DNA from: Maricaulis sp965228215
GTDB lineage: Bacteria; Pseudomonadota; Alphaproteobacteria; Caulobacterales; Maricaulaceae
Length of the DNA stretch: 64,000 bases
NCBI GenBank assembly: GCA_965228215.1
Contig: OZ245800.1
Location: 2,418,001-2,482,000 of the forward strand
Direction: 5' to 3'
Within the stretch, counting starts at the first letter, position 1. Each line of letters opens with the position of its first letter. The translations under genes and the position numbers were made by a program. Below, piece after piece: positions 53,011 to 61,746 of the stretch. Under the pieces are notes generated by a model. The model made no database searches. It had not been told where the DNA came from and saw nothing but the letters and a program-made list of their open reading frames with translations.

Positions 53011-53658
53011 ATGTCTGATATCAAGGTCAATCTCCTCTTTCCCACCCCGCTGATCGAGGTCCGTTTTGATGGGGCCGACCAGCTCATCGAACCGCTGCGC
53101 CAGGCGATCATGAACCGCAAGGCGACATCGCCGGGTGTGCACAAGTCCAATCTCCACGGCTGGCATTCCGACGTTGAAATGCTGCGCTGGGGCGGGGAGG
53201 CGTCCATGATCCTGGCCCGCGAGACGCTGCGGGTGTGCGGACAATTCACTTCCGACGTCGTCGCACCGCAGGGCCAGTCGCCCTACGAGATGGGGATGGA
53301 GATGTGGGCCAATGTCTCGCCTGCCGGCGCGTCCAACCAGTTGCACGCCCATCCGGGCTCCTTCTGGTCGGCGAGCTTCTACATCGATGATGGCGGCGAC
53401 AAGGAGGATGGCTGGTTCATCGCCCAGGATCCGCGCTTCCCGATGAACCGCATGCAGGCGTCCAGCCTCGTCTTCATGGACGAGCATGGCAACAAGCAGC
53501 AATCGGAACACCCGGTCCGTCCGGAACCGGGCAAGCTGGTGCTGTTCCCGTCCTGGATGCTGCATGCCGTGCGTCCGCACCGCGGGCCGCGCGACCGGAT
53601 CTCCATCGCCATGAACATCATGGCGTTGCCGATCCCGCCCTCACGCCAGGGTCAGTAG
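53011..53658 (+). CDS. 2OG-Fe(II) oxygenase-like protein (TIGR02466 family)
   Basis: 215 residues. LLFPTPLIEVRFDG near the start and the HAHPGSFWSASFYID segment (about 110-125) are the TIGR02466 features; further along PGKLVLFPSWMLHAVRPHRG supplies the second His and Arg typical of the double-stranded beta-helix dioxygenase fold. The substrate is unknown. It starts 15 bases after the isoaspartyl peptidase stop. Convergent with the LysR gene. Confidence 0.85.
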   Translation: MSDIKVNLLFPTPLIEVRFDGADQLIEPLRQAIMNRKATSPGVHKSNLHGWHSDVEMLRWGGEASMILARETLRVCGQFTSDVVAPQGQSPYEMGMEMWANVSPAGASNQLHAHPGSFWSASFYIDDGGDKEDGWFIAQDPRFPMNRMQASSLVFMDEHGNKQQSEHPVRPEPGKLVLFPSWMLHAVRPHRGPRDRISIAMNIMALPIPPSRQGQ

Positions 53659-53663
53659 CCGGT

Positions 53664-54572
53664 TCACAGCGCCGACGGCGCGCCGTCCTCGAAATAGGCC
53701 CGATCCGTCTTCATCGCCGCGATGATGTGGTCATAGGCGGCGCGGATGCGTGCGCTCTTGCGCACGGTTTCGTGCGCGACGACCCAGAGATCCAGCGACG
53801 AGTCGAAATCGGGCAGGATGCGCAAGAGATTGGGGTGTTGCAGGGCAAGCCGGTGCGAGGTGATGCCGACGCCGTATCCCGCTTCCAGCCCTTTCACATG
53901 GCTGGCCGGTGAATTGGCCTTGAAGGCGATGTGCTTGGGCAGGACGGGCGAACCGCTGTCGGTTGACGGCCATCCGAAATAGTCCCCGATACTCCAGGCG
54001 ACACAGGCATGGTCGGCGAGGTCCTCGACACAGCCGGGATGGCCATGCCGGTCGATATAGTCCTTCGACGCGTAGAGACCGGCCCCGACCGTCGCACCGC
54101 GACGTCCGACCAGGCTCTGCTGGCTGCCCGGACCATTCCAGCGCAGGGCGATATCGGCCTCGCGATCGGCGAGATTGGCGGGATGGTTCTTGATCGAGAT
54201 TTCGATACCGATGCCGGGATTGTCCGACTGGAAACGGGCGAGGGCACGCGGCAGCCAGTCGGCACCCAGGCCTTCGCTGGCGGAGATCACGACGAGACCG
54301 TTGAGGCTCTGGTCCTGGGCCACGGCGGCGCGCTGGATCGCCCAGGCTTCCTCGCGCATACGCGTGGCGTGGTCGACGATCTTCGAGCCGAAAGGTGTGA
54401 GTCTGGACTGGCCGTTCTCGCGTTCGAACAGGGCTTCGCCGAACCGGTCCTCGAGCGCCTGCAGGCGCCGGGTCACCGTGGGCTGGCTGACGCCCAATTC
54501 CTGGGCAGCAGCGGTGAGACTGCCGGCCTCAGCGACCGTGAGGCAGACGAGATAATCAGACCAGTCATCCAT
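53664..54572 (-). CDS. LysR family transcriptional regulator
   Basis: 302 residues. N-terminal winged helix-turn-helix (about 1-60, LTAAAQELGVSQPTVTRRLQALEDRFGEALFER), then the LysR substrate-binding fold (about 90-295, VVISASEGLGADWLPRALARFQ...IALRWNGPG). It diverges from the TPR-protein gene, with 94 bases between; the intergenic region holds palindromes. The inducer and target are unknown. Confidence 0.93.
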   Translation of the reverse strand: MDDWSDYLVCLTVAEAGSLTAAAQELGVSQPTVTRRLQALEDRFGEALFERENGQSRLTPFGSKIVDHATRMREEAWAIQRAAVAQDQSLNGLVVISASEGLGADWLPRALARFQSDNPGIGIEISIKNHPANLADREADIALRWNGPGSQQSLVGRRGATVGAGLYASKDYIDRHGHPGCVEDLADHACVAWSIGDYFGWPSTDSGSPVLPKHIAFKANSPASHVKGLEAGYGVGITSHRLALQHPNLLRILPDFDSSLDLWVVAHETVRKSARIRAAYDHIIAAMKTDRAYFEDGAPSAL

Positions 54573-54598
54573 TCAATTACGTATAACGAGCATCCTGA

Positions 54599-54619
54599 AT
54601 TCGTCAATTCCATTCGAAT
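54599..54619. promoter_or_regulatory. Palindrome ATTCG-N11-CGAAT in the LysR/TPR divergent region
   Basis: A perfect five-base dyad with an 11-base spacer between the LysR and TPR-protein genes. This spacing is wider than the classical T-N11-A half-site layout, but its position suits a LysR operator. Confidence 0.4.
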
Positions 54620-54635
54620 AACTTCGTTCCCAAAT

Positions 54636-54648
54636 TGAACACTGTTCA
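54636..54648. promoter_or_regulatory. Palindrome TGAACA-C-TGTTCA before the TPR gene
   Basis: A perfect six-base dyad with a one-base centre, ending 18 bases before the TPR-protein ATG and just ahead of its ribosome binding site. Could be a repressor site; no regulator assigned. Confidence 0.4.
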
Positions 54649-54666
54649 TTTTTGGAGGATGATCTG

Positions 54667-55137
54667 ATGTTCCGCACTACGCTTATCGCCCTTGCGCTCG
54701 TCGCCGGTACGGCCGCGACCGCCGAGGCCCAGTCCTGTGATGCCGAGCCGCAATTCGCCGCTCATCGCACCGCCAATTCCAATGTCCGCGCCCAGTTCAG
54801 TGCCGTCGAGCGTGCCGAATGGCGCCAGGCCCTGCATTTCGGCCGCGAAGCCACCACGTCCGGCACCTCGTCCGGCCACAAGGCGGCTGCCTTCACCAAT
54901 CTCTGCATCGTCTACGCGCAGACCGGCGAGGCGGCTGACGCCGTCGCTGCCTGCGATGCGGCGATCGAACTGCGTCCGAATGCCTGGCGGGCCTACAATA
55001 ATCGCGGTGCGGCCCACTGGCTTGCCGGCGATTACGCCGCGGCATCGGCTGATTTCAGCCGCGCTTCCGAGCTCGGCGGTGGTGAGGATGAAGTCATCGC
55101 CAATTCCAGCCTCTCCCAGTGCGCCACGGCCGGCTGA
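54667..55137 (+). CDS. Secreted TPR-repeat protein
   Basis: 156 residues from the ATG at 54667, behind GGAGG. A signal peptide (FRTTLIALALVAGTAATAEAQ) and a pair of TPR repeats in the second half (AAFTNLCIVYAQTGEAADAV; RAYNNRGAAHWLAGDYAAAS). Three cysteines. Periplasmic, probable protein-protein interaction role. A strong terminator follows, so it is the last gene of its transcript. Confidence 0.78.
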   Translation: MFRTTLIALALVAGTAATAEAQSCDAEPQFAAHRTANSNVRAQFSAVERAEWRQALHFGREATTSGTSSGHKAAAFTNLCIVYAQTGEAADAVAACDAAIELRPNAWRAYNNRGAAHWLAGDYAAASADFSRASELGGGEDEVIANSSLSQCATAG

Positions 55138-55169
55138 GCCTCCCCGGACCAGCGACCGACGTACTGTAC

Positions 55170-55203
55170 TGGGCCGGAGCCGATGCTCCGGCCCATTTTT
55201 CTT
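55170..55203 (+). terminator. Rho-independent terminator after the TPR gene
   Basis: TGGGCCGGAGC and GCTCCGGCCCA pair perfectly around CGAT, followed by TTTTTCTT, 32 bases after the stop. Confidence 0.9.
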
Positions 55204-55281
55204 GCGGCATTACGGGCTTTCCCTGCGCCGAATGGATGGCTAGAAGGCGGGCAATGATTGTGCACTTCGTGGGGGACAGCC

Positions 55282-55926
55282 ATGACAGACGCTAACGCTC
55301 CGAAAACCCTCGTCGACGGGTTTCGCCGCTTCCGGTCCGGTGAATTCAGCCAGCAGGAAGCGCTCTATGAAGAGCTGAGCCACGGCCAGCATCCGCATAC
55401 ATTCGTGATCGCCTGTTCCGACAGCCGCGTGAATCCGGCGGCGGTGTTCAACTGCAAGCCGGGCGAATTATTCGTCGTGCGTAACGTCGCCAATCTCGTG
55501 CCGCCCTCCGACCAGGAATCCGGTGGTCACAGCGTCGGTGCGGCGCTGGAGTACGCGGTGACGGTTCTGAAAGTGCAGAACGTGCTCGTTCTGGGCCACA
55601 GCCAGTGCGGCGGTGTCCGCGCCTGTTCCCTGGGCCTGCAGAAGCTTGAGAGCGAGTATCTGGGGACCTGGCTGGAGATGATGGAACCGGCCCGCAACCG
55701 TTCGGTCGACAAGGTCGGCGAGCTCAATATCGACGCCCTCAGCGAGACGCTGGAACTCCACTCGGTCGAGACCTCTGTCGAACGCTTGCGCGGCTATGGT
55801 TTTGTCGCCGATGCCATCGCGGCTGGTAGCCTGGAAGTCCATGGCGCGCGTTTTTCCATCGTGGACGGTAATCTTGAATGGCTGCAGCCGGACGGCTCCT
55901 TCGCCGCCATCGAACCGCAGGCCTAG
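55282..55926 (+). CDS. can: Beta-class carbonic anhydrase
   Basis: 214 residues from the ATG at 55282 (GGGGGACAGCC upstream). Zinc ligands Cys45 (IACSDSR), His106 and Cys109 (LGHSQCGGV); Asp47 and Arg49 form the catalytic dyad. It interconverts CO2 and bicarbonate in the cytoplasm. The spacing of Cys and His is that of the bacterial Can type. Confidence 0.95.
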   Translation: MTDANAPKTLVDGFRRFRSGEFSQQEALYEELSHGQHPHTFVIACSDSRVNPAAVFNCKPGELFVVRNVANLVPPSDQESGGHSVGAALEYAVTVLKVQNVLVLGHSQCGGVRACSLGLQKLESEYLGTWLEMMEPARNRSVDKVGELNIDALSETLELHSVETSVERLRGYGFVADAIAAGSLEVHGARFSIVDGNLEWLQPDGSFAAIEPQA

Positions 55927-56036
55927 TCTTCACGCCATTTCAGCTTGCTTCGGGCGGGGCAGGGCGTTAGGCCTGCGCCGTCAAATCTATTGCTCAAACG
56001 GCAGGTCTCTTCCTGCCCGAACAGGATCGGATTTCC

Positions 56037-57050
56037 ATGAAACTCGCATCGCTCAACAACGGAACCCGTGACGGCCAGCTGGTCGTCGTGTCCAAGGATC
56101 TCGCCTGGTATGCCGACGCCTCGTCGATCGCGCCGACCATGCAGGCTGCCCTTGACGATTGGGAACGATGCGCACCGGACCTGGAAAGCCTGTACGAACA
56201 GGTCAATCGCGAGACCATTCCGCGTGAACGCTTCCACGAGCATGACGCTCTGTCGCCGCTGCCGCGCGCCTTCCAGTGGGCCGACGGTTCGGCCTACGTC
56301 AATCACGTGGAACTGGTCCGCAAGGCTCGCAATGCCGAAATGCCGGCCACCTTCTGGACCGATCCGCTGATGTATCAGGGCGGTTCCGACGCCTTCCTGG
56401 CGCCGCGCGCTGATATCCCGCTGGGTGACGAGGCCTGGGGCTGCGACATGGAAGGTGAAGTCGCCGTGATCTGCGGCGATGCGCCGATGGGCTGTTCCGC
56501 TGAAGAGGCCGCCAAGTCGATCCGCCTCCTGATGCTGGTCAATGATGTGTCCCTTCGCGGACTGATCCCGGGTGAGCTGGCGAAAGGCTTCGGTTTCTTC
56601 CAGTCCAAACCGCCGACGGCCTTCTCGCCGGTCGCGGTCACGCCGGACGAGCTGGGGGATGCCTGGGATGGCAAGAAAGTTCATCTGCCGCTGATCGTGC
56701 ACTACAATAACGAGCCGTTTGGTGTCGCCGATTGCGGTGTCGACATGACGTTCGACTTCCCGCAGCTCGTCGCTCATCTCGCCAAGACGCGTCCGGTCAC
56801 GGCCGGCACGGTCATCGGGTCGGGCACGATTTCCAACAAGCTGGATGACGGACCCGGCAAGCCGATCTCCGAAGGCGGCGTGGGCTATTCCTGCATCGCC
56901 GAGATCCGCATGATCGAGACCATCGCCGACGGCAAGCCGTCGACCTCCTTCATGAAGTACGGCGACACGGTCAAGATCCAGATGAAGGACAAGGACGGCA
57001 AGTCCATCTTCGGCGCGATCGAACAGACCGTGGTGAAATACGACGGCTGA
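56037..57050 (+). CDS. Fumarylacetoacetate hydrolase family protein
   Basis: 337 residues. The FAH fold is seen in VELVRKARNAEMP...FWTDPLMYQGGSDAFL and the metal-binding acid triad in DMEGEVAVI plus later NDVSLRG. GEGGVGYSCIAEIRM-like SEGGVGYSC and the ending TVVKYDG are typical of the short-chain FAH family used in aromatic catabolism (maleylpyruvate or fumarylpyruvate type). The substrate is not decided. It ends one base before the oxidoreductase gene. Confidence 0.86.
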   Translation: MKLASLNNGTRDGQLVVVSKDLAWYADASSIAPTMQAALDDWERCAPDLESLYEQVNRETIPRERFHEHDALSPLPRAFQWADGSAYVNHVELVRKARNAEMPATFWTDPLMYQGGSDAFLAPRADIPLGDEAWGCDMEGEVAVICGDAPMGCSAEEAAKSIRLLMLVNDVSLRGLIPGELAKGFGFFQSKPPTAFSPVAVTPDELGDAWDGKKVHLPLIVHYNNEPFGVADCGVDMTFDFPQLVAHLAKTRPVTAGTVIGSGTISNKLDDGPGKPISEGGVGYSCIAEIRMIETIADGKPSTSFMKYGDTVKIQMKDKDGKSIFGAIEQTVVKYDG

Positions 57051-57051
57051 C

Positions 57052-58065
57052 ATGCAGCAATGGATTTACGCCCAACGCCCTGACACCGCGGTCGGTGCCG
57101 AACATTACCGGCTTGAACCGATCTCCGACCTGGCGGCGCCCGTGCGCGGCGAGGTGATTGTCGAGGGGCGTTACTGGTCGGTCGATCCCTATATGCGAAT
57201 CCAGCAGAGCGCTGGAAACACCTGGGAAGCGCCCCATCCGGTTGGCGAGGTCCAGGGCGGCGCTGTTGTCGGCCAGGTCACCGAGGTTGGCGAGGGCGTT
57301 ACGGAGCTGGCGCCGGGCGACTGGGTCGAGACCTATATGGGCTGGCGTACGCATGGCCTTCGCCCGGTCGCAGAGTGCCGCAAGCTGGATCCTGATGCCG
57401 CGCCCGTCTCGACGGCCCTGCACGTGCTGGGCATGCCGGGCCGGATTGCCTGGTTCGGCCTGATGGAAGCCGGCAAACCGCAGCCGGGCGACAAACTCCT
57501 GGTCAGTGGTGCGGCCGGTGCGGTCGGCTCGATCGTGGGCCAGATCGGCAAGCTGGCAGGTTGTCATGTCACTGGTGTGGTCGGTTCAGCCGACAAGGCC
57601 GACTGGATCACCAGGGAGCTCGGTTTCGACGCGGCGATCAATTACCGCGAGGCCCGCGACGCCGAGGCCATGGCGAGTGCGATCCGCGAGACCGCAGGCG
57701 GCGTGGACATCTATTACGACAATACCGGCGGCCCTACGACGGACGCCGTGTTCGAGACAATGAATCTGCGCGCCCGCCTGATCATTTGCGGCCAGATCTC
57801 GCAATACCAGGGCGGTCTGGATACGCCCAATCCCGGTCCGCGCCTGCTGCACACCATGCTCTACAAGCGGGCCACCATGACCGGTGTCCTGGCGCGCGAC
57901 TACACGCACCGCATGGATGAAATGCTGGCCAAGATGGCACCCTGGGTCGCGTCGGGTGCGATCAAGTATCGCGAGACACGGATGAAGGGTTTCGAGGCGC
58001 TGCCCGACGCCCTGGCCGCGCTCTTCACCGGCGGCAATACGGGCAAGATGATCGTCGAGGCCTAG
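57052..58065 (+). CDS. NADP-dependent oxidoreductase of the MDR (zinc-less quinone reductase-like) family
   Basis: 337 residues. Lacks the zinc-binding cysteines of alcohol dehydrogenases; WSVDPYMRIQQ (44-54) and the nucleotide-binding SGAAGAVGSIVGQIGKLAG (about 152-170) are the medium-chain family marks for the leukotriene B4 12-hydroxydehydrogenase / CurA-like branch, as is YYDNTGGPTTDAV. It reduces alkenal or alkenone double bonds. Adjacent to the FAH-family gene by one base, so probably one transcript. Confidence 0.87.
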   Translation: MQQWIYAQRPDTAVGAEHYRLEPISDLAAPVRGEVIVEGRYWSVDPYMRIQQSAGNTWEAPHPVGEVQGGAVVGQVTEVGEGVTELAPGDWVETYMGWRTHGLRPVAECRKLDPDAAPVSTALHVLGMPGRIAWFGLMEAGKPQPGDKLLVSGAAGAVGSIVGQIGKLAGCHVTGVVGSADKADWITRELGFDAAINYREARDAEAMASAIRETAGGVDIYYDNTGGPTTDAVFETMNLRARLIICGQISQYQGGLDTPNPGPRLLHTMLYKRATMTGVLARDYTHRMDEMLAKMAPWVASGAIKYRETRMKGFEALPDALAALFTGGNTGKMIVEA

Positions 58066-58075
58066 CGCCGCACGA

Positions 58076-58831
58076 TCAATCCGCACCTCCCAGCTCGGTG
58101 GTGATCCGGGCGTGGAGCGCGTCTCGTGCCTCGGTGACTTCCCGCAGAGTATACAGCTGCATTTCCGTCGCACCGGCCAGGTTTCCCATGGCCGCCCGCA
58201 GGTCGGGGTGCTCGCGCGCAAGCGCGATCATGTCCTCGGGCGACATAACATCGCGGCCCGATACTCCGATCCGGGTGCGGGTCCGGCTAAGTTCGTCCCG
58301 GCTCTCCAGCAGCGCCGCTTGCTCCAGGCGCCGGAGGCGTTGCCCGAGGGTGTAATAGTTGTGAATTTCTGCGGCCAGCTCGGCATTTCCGACATGCTGG
58401 AAAGTGCCGAGATTGATCATCGAATCATAGGTTCGGCGTTGTATATCAAGCCCATGCAAAAAAGCGAGTGGTCGGTTGATATCGTTTTGCGGCCCGGGGG
58501 CGAAGGGCTCCGCCGGCGGTGTGGGAATGGCGCCGTAGGGCGAGACATAAACGTCGACAATCTGTTCGCCTGATCCCACGAGCACATGCGTCAGCGCCGC
58601 ATATCGCCACTGCGCGATGACGCCGTACATCTCGAGTTGCGCGCCGTCGGCCTCAAGATCGCGGAGTATGAGCGCCAGACTTTCCCGCGCGTCTTCGCGC
58701 TGTTCGTGCGCGGCCTGCCATGTCGAGGCCTGGAAGCCCAGGAAGACCCCCGACACGACGATCACGAATTCGATGGCGACGGCGAACCAGTTCTGCTCGC
58801 GGACGGCCTTGGTGATACGGGTCAGGATCAT
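58076..58831 (-). CDS. Tandem paralog A: membrane-anchored protein with QNWFAV motif
   Basis: 251 residues. It opens MILTRITKAVREQNWFAVAI, followed by one transmembrane helix (about 17-36, VIVVSGVFLGFQASTW) that carries GFQ. Positive residues before the helix suggest a cytoplasmic N-terminus and the remaining 210 residues in the periplasm, rich in helical Arg/Glu/Asp. No enzyme motif. Overall plan resembles DUF6090-type proteins of Bacteroidetes, though sequence similarity is only to the anchor. Overlaps paralog B by four bases. Function unknown. Confidence 0.72.
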   Translation of the reverse strand: MILTRITKAVREQNWFAVAIEFVIVVSGVFLGFQASTWQAAHEQREDARESLALILRDLEADGAQLEMYGVIAQWRYAALTHVLVGSGEQIVDVYVSPYGAIPTPPAEPFAPGPQNDINRPLAFLHGLDIQRRTYDSMINLGTFQHVGNAELAAEIHNYYTLGQRLRRLEQAALLESRDELSRTRTRIGVSGRDVMSPEDMIALAREHPDLRAAMGNLAGATEMQLYTLREVTEARDALHARITTELGGAD

Positions 58832-59604
58832 GGATTGCCTCCCAGTTCGGCTTCGATGGCGTTCGACAGCGCGATGGCGTCATTCAGCCGGTCATTGGCA
58901 ATGGCCGGCATGATGCGCAGCGTCGAAAGCCAGTAACGCAGCTGGGCGTGAAGCGCGTGATCCGCCAGAAGACGATCCGCCGTGACGGCAATCTCGCCAG
59001 ACGCAGCCGGTGGTGCGCAATCCAGGAGGGCCTGGTGGCCCTGATGGCCGCTCTCCCAGCAATAATCCCAGATATAGAGCTGTAAATGCACCGGAATGAT
59101 GCCGCGAACGGCTTCGCGATAGGCCGGCCGTTCCGACAGGGTCACATTGCCGCTCTGCGAATAATAGGCGGCGATGCGACCGCGCACTTCACCATTGGCA
59201 ATCAGGCCCAGTTCGCCGGCGCTGGTCACCTCGACATAGGCCGTCTGGGTGGTGACGAATTCATAGACCTGGCTGGCCTGGAAGAAATCCAGCACGATCT
59301 GCCAGTTTTCGGCATCCGAACGCTCTTCGGATGTTTGCAGGCGGACCGCCTCGATCGCGCCGTGTCCATGCTCGGACACCGCCGCCCAAAACAGCACCCG
59401 ATCGTCATAGTTTTCCTTGTCGCGCTCGAGGTCAGCGTGAATGCGTTCGAGGTATCCGCGCGCGCGTGCCTCATCATCGCGGGCAGAATTCCAGGCCGTG
59501 ACCTGGAAACCGATAACCACGCCCAGGATGACAATGAGAAACTCCAGCACGACCGCGAACCAGTTCTGCTCGCGGATGGCGCGTGCAATGCGAGCCAGGA
59601 TCAT
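58828..59604 (-). CDS. Tandem paralog B: membrane-anchored protein with QNWFAV motif
   Basis: 258 residues. Begins MILARIARAIREQNWFAVVLEF and shows the same helix IVILGVVIGFQVTAW. The periplasmic part has CWESGHQG and LLDCAPPAA, a possible disulfide unlike paralogs A and C. It overlaps both the upstream membrane-protein stop and the paralog A start by four bases. Only the anchor and a loose helical pattern are shared with the others. Function unknown. Confidence 0.72.
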   Translation of the reverse strand: MILARIARAIREQNWFAVVLEFLIVILGVVIGFQVTAWNSARDDEARARGYLERIHADLERDKENYDDRVLFWAAVSEHGHGAIEAVRLQTSEERSDAENWQIVLDFFQASQVYEFVTTQTAYVEVTSAGELGLIANGEVRGRIAAYYSQSGNVTLSERPAYREAVRGIIPVHLQLYIWDYCWESGHQGHQALLDCAPPAASGEIAVTADRLLADHALHAQLRYWLSTLRIMPAIANDRLNDAIALSNAIEAELGGNP

Positions 59605-60029
59605 GATGCGCGCTCATCCCCGGATGGACGTTCCATCCGTCTGCGCCGCACCACGAAAAAGAAGGCAAGGGAGCCCAGATAGGTCAGCACCAGCAATATC
59701 CCGACTATCGCCGGCAACGCCGCCATCCCGGCGCCGCCGGGTCCCGCCGGGCCAAGCCATGCCAGATCTTCCGAGCCGCCAGCCGAGTTGTGGATATGCA
59801 CGCCCAGCGACGCGAAGTCGGAAAAGGCCAGGAAGACGCCCATTCCGGTCGTCAGGGCGCCGATCGAGTAGAGACACAGGAACAGGATCGCCACCCAGCG
59901 CTCCATCCGGTGCGCCAGGAAGTAGGACGCCGTCAGCACAGCGAAGACGAGCGCCATGAAGTTGGAGAACACGAAATTCGCCGTGTTCAGAAACTCCGAG
60001 AACAGCAAGGCCAGTTCGAAGTCTGTCAT
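59601..60029 (-). CDS. Small four-helix membrane protein in the paralog operon
   Basis: 142 residues from the ATG at 60029, 14 bases behind GGGAGG. Helices about 15-35 (FVFSNFMALVFAVLTASYFLA), 45-65 (WVAILFLCLYSIGALTTGMGVFLA) and 105-130. The tail is basic. It sits between paralogs C and B and overlaps B by four bases, so it is part of the operon, but it lacks the QNWFAV anchor. No family recognised. Confidence 0.65.
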   Translation of the reverse strand: MTDFELALLFSEFLNTANFVFSNFMALVFAVLTASYFLAHRMERWVAILFLCLYSIGALTTGMGVFLAFSDFASLGVHIHNSAGGSEDLAWLGPAGPGGAGMAALPAIVGILLVLTYLGSLAFFFVVRRRRMERPSGDERAS

Positions 60030-60090
60030 AATGGCGACCTCCCGGGTCCATTGGGCGCTGTCCGCCAAATCGCAGGTGTATTGGTGAGGA

Positions 60091-60843
60091 TCATTGAGCG
60101 AGCTCCGCTTCTATGCGTGCCAGCAAGGCGCGGGCCTGGCGCTCTCGCTCCAGCGCATTGATGGTCAAGGCGAGGCTCTGTTCTCGTGCCGCCCCGATGT
60201 AGGCGACGAGTTCTTGATCACCGCGAGCCGCTTCCAGGACGGAATCGAGGTCCTGTTCCGAAAAGCTGGAAAACCCGTGCCGATAAAGGATGGTGACGCC
60301 CGCTGTGCGAATGTCCCGAAAACTGCTGCCCACATGCTGCAGGGTCTCGTAACCCGCATAATAGCGCTGGATGGCGACCCGCAGATCGCGGTCGGAAATC
60401 AGCCTGAGATTTCCGGCATTGACCAGGCTTTCATATCCGGTCCGCTGGCCGGCCGCGCTGTAAATTATGTTGACCCGAGCGAGCAGGGTCGGATGGTCGT
60501 CGGGCGAAATTTCGGGCAGCCGGCTGAGGTCGACCGGAGATTCGAACGCGAGCACCACGTCCGCGAGACTGTCTTCACCGCCGATCTCGACCAACAGGTA
60601 TTCCGCTGCCGCATAGCGCCACATGCTGTTGTCGAGCACGACCTCGAGGGCAGCCAGATCGGCCTCGAGGTCATCCCGAACCTCGGCCAGTTGCAGAGCG
60701 ATCGTCGCTCGATCCGCGCGATCTTCGTTCCAGGCGCTGACCTGGAAACCCAGGAATACACCGACGATGACAATCGCCAGGTCCAGCCCGACGGCGAACC
60801 AATTCTGGTCCTTGATGTGTTGGGTGAGGCGGCGAAGGATCAT
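60091..60843 (-). CDS. Tandem paralog C: membrane-anchored protein with QNWFAV motif
   Basis: 250 residues. Opens MILRRLTQHIKDQNWFAVGLDL, helix AIVIVGVFLGFQVSAW, then helical periplasmic part with YESLVNAGNLRLISDRDLRV. The last motif (LRxIxDxxLR) recurs in paralog D as IRLIRDEALRAAL. Overlaps paralog D by four bases. Function unknown. Confidence 0.72.
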   Translation of the reverse strand: MILRRLTQHIKDQNWFAVGLDLAIVIVGVFLGFQVSAWNEDRADRATIALQLAEVRDDLEADLAALEVVLDNSMWRYAAAEYLLVEIGGEDSLADVVLAFESPVDLSRLPEISPDDHPTLLARVNIIYSAAGQRTGYESLVNAGNLRLISDRDLRVAIQRYYAGYETLQHVGSSFRDIRTAGVTILYRHGFSSFSEQDLDSVLEAARGDQELVAYIGAAREQSLALTINALERERQARALLARIEAELAQ

Positions 60844-61640
60844 TGTGCGAACTCCTCCCCATCATCGCTGCCGGGCAGTCCCAGGGCCGCTTCAAGCGCT
60901 GCTCTAAGCTCCGCGAGGCGCAGGCCTTGCTGCGTGCGGGTGGCGTCCATATAGGCGTTGTAGCGCGAGATGTTGTCGGCGAAGCGATTGCGGAAAACGG
61001 GATTGGTCCGCATTGCCTCGACATCGCAAACCGCTGTCCCGCTGAAGATCGGATCCCAGCCGCGCATCGGGCCGTCAGGCGCCTGGAAACTCACCACGTC
61101 CGGGAACTGGCTGGAGATATTGGCCGCATCGATGTTGACGCCGGCGATGAGGGTTTGCGACCGCGTGATCTGTTGTCTCAGATTGATCAATGCCGCGCGC
61201 AATGCCTCGTCCCGGATGAGGCGGATACCGCCGGTGGATTCCAGCTCCTGAAGCACGGGCAGCGCCAGCGGAGGCGTGTTCATGATGTGGGACTGGATGA
61301 TCGCGCTGCATTCCTCGACGGTCAGCGCCCGGTCCGGCGCGTCATCGCGGTAAATCAGGTCGGACGCGCTCCACAGGAGTTGCAGCGTATCAAACGAAAA
61401 GCGCGCGCGTTCCCGGATGTCCGGCTGACCGTACCAGGCGGCCCGTGCCTCCTCGACATCGATCACCTCCGCATAGAGGCGTGCGATCAGGTCATCGGCC
61501 GCGGACTGGGCCTCTCGCTGGTCACTCCAGCCGCTCACCTGGAAACCGATAAAAATACCCAGGACGACGATCACGAAGTCCAGCCCAACAGCGAACCAGT
61601 TCTGGTCGCGGACGTGCTGCATGAGCCTGCGCAGCAGCAT
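60840..61640 (-). CDS. Tandem paralog D: membrane-anchored protein with QNWFAV motif
   Basis: 266 residues from the ATG at 61640, behind GGGGGAAC. Opens MLLRRLMQHVRDQNWFAVGLDF, helix FVIVVLGIFIGFQVSGW; the periplasmic part has three cysteines (VEECSAIIQSH, AVCDVEAMR). First gene of the operon D-C-small membrane protein-B-A. Promoter not identified. Function unknown. Confidence 0.72.
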   Translation of the reverse strand: MLLRRLMQHVRDQNWFAVGLDFVIVVLGIFIGFQVSGWSDQREAQSAADDLIARLYAEVIDVEEARAAWYGQPDIRERARFSFDTLQLLWSASDLIYRDDAPDRALTVEECSAIIQSHIMNTPPLALPVLQELESTGGIRLIRDEALRAALINLRQQITRSQTLIAGVNIDAANISSQFPDVVSFQAPDGPMRGWDPIFSGTAVCDVEAMRTNPVFRNRFADNISRYNAYMDATRTQQGLRLAELRAALEAALGLPGSDDGEEFAQ

Positions 61641-61746
61641 GTGTTCCCCCAAATCTCCCTTGTTGGTTGATTAGCATGTTTCGGCAAATCGCCTAATGAG
61701 GGAATGGGGATCCGGAGTTCCGGTGTCCCGGATAGCCGGCAGATAC

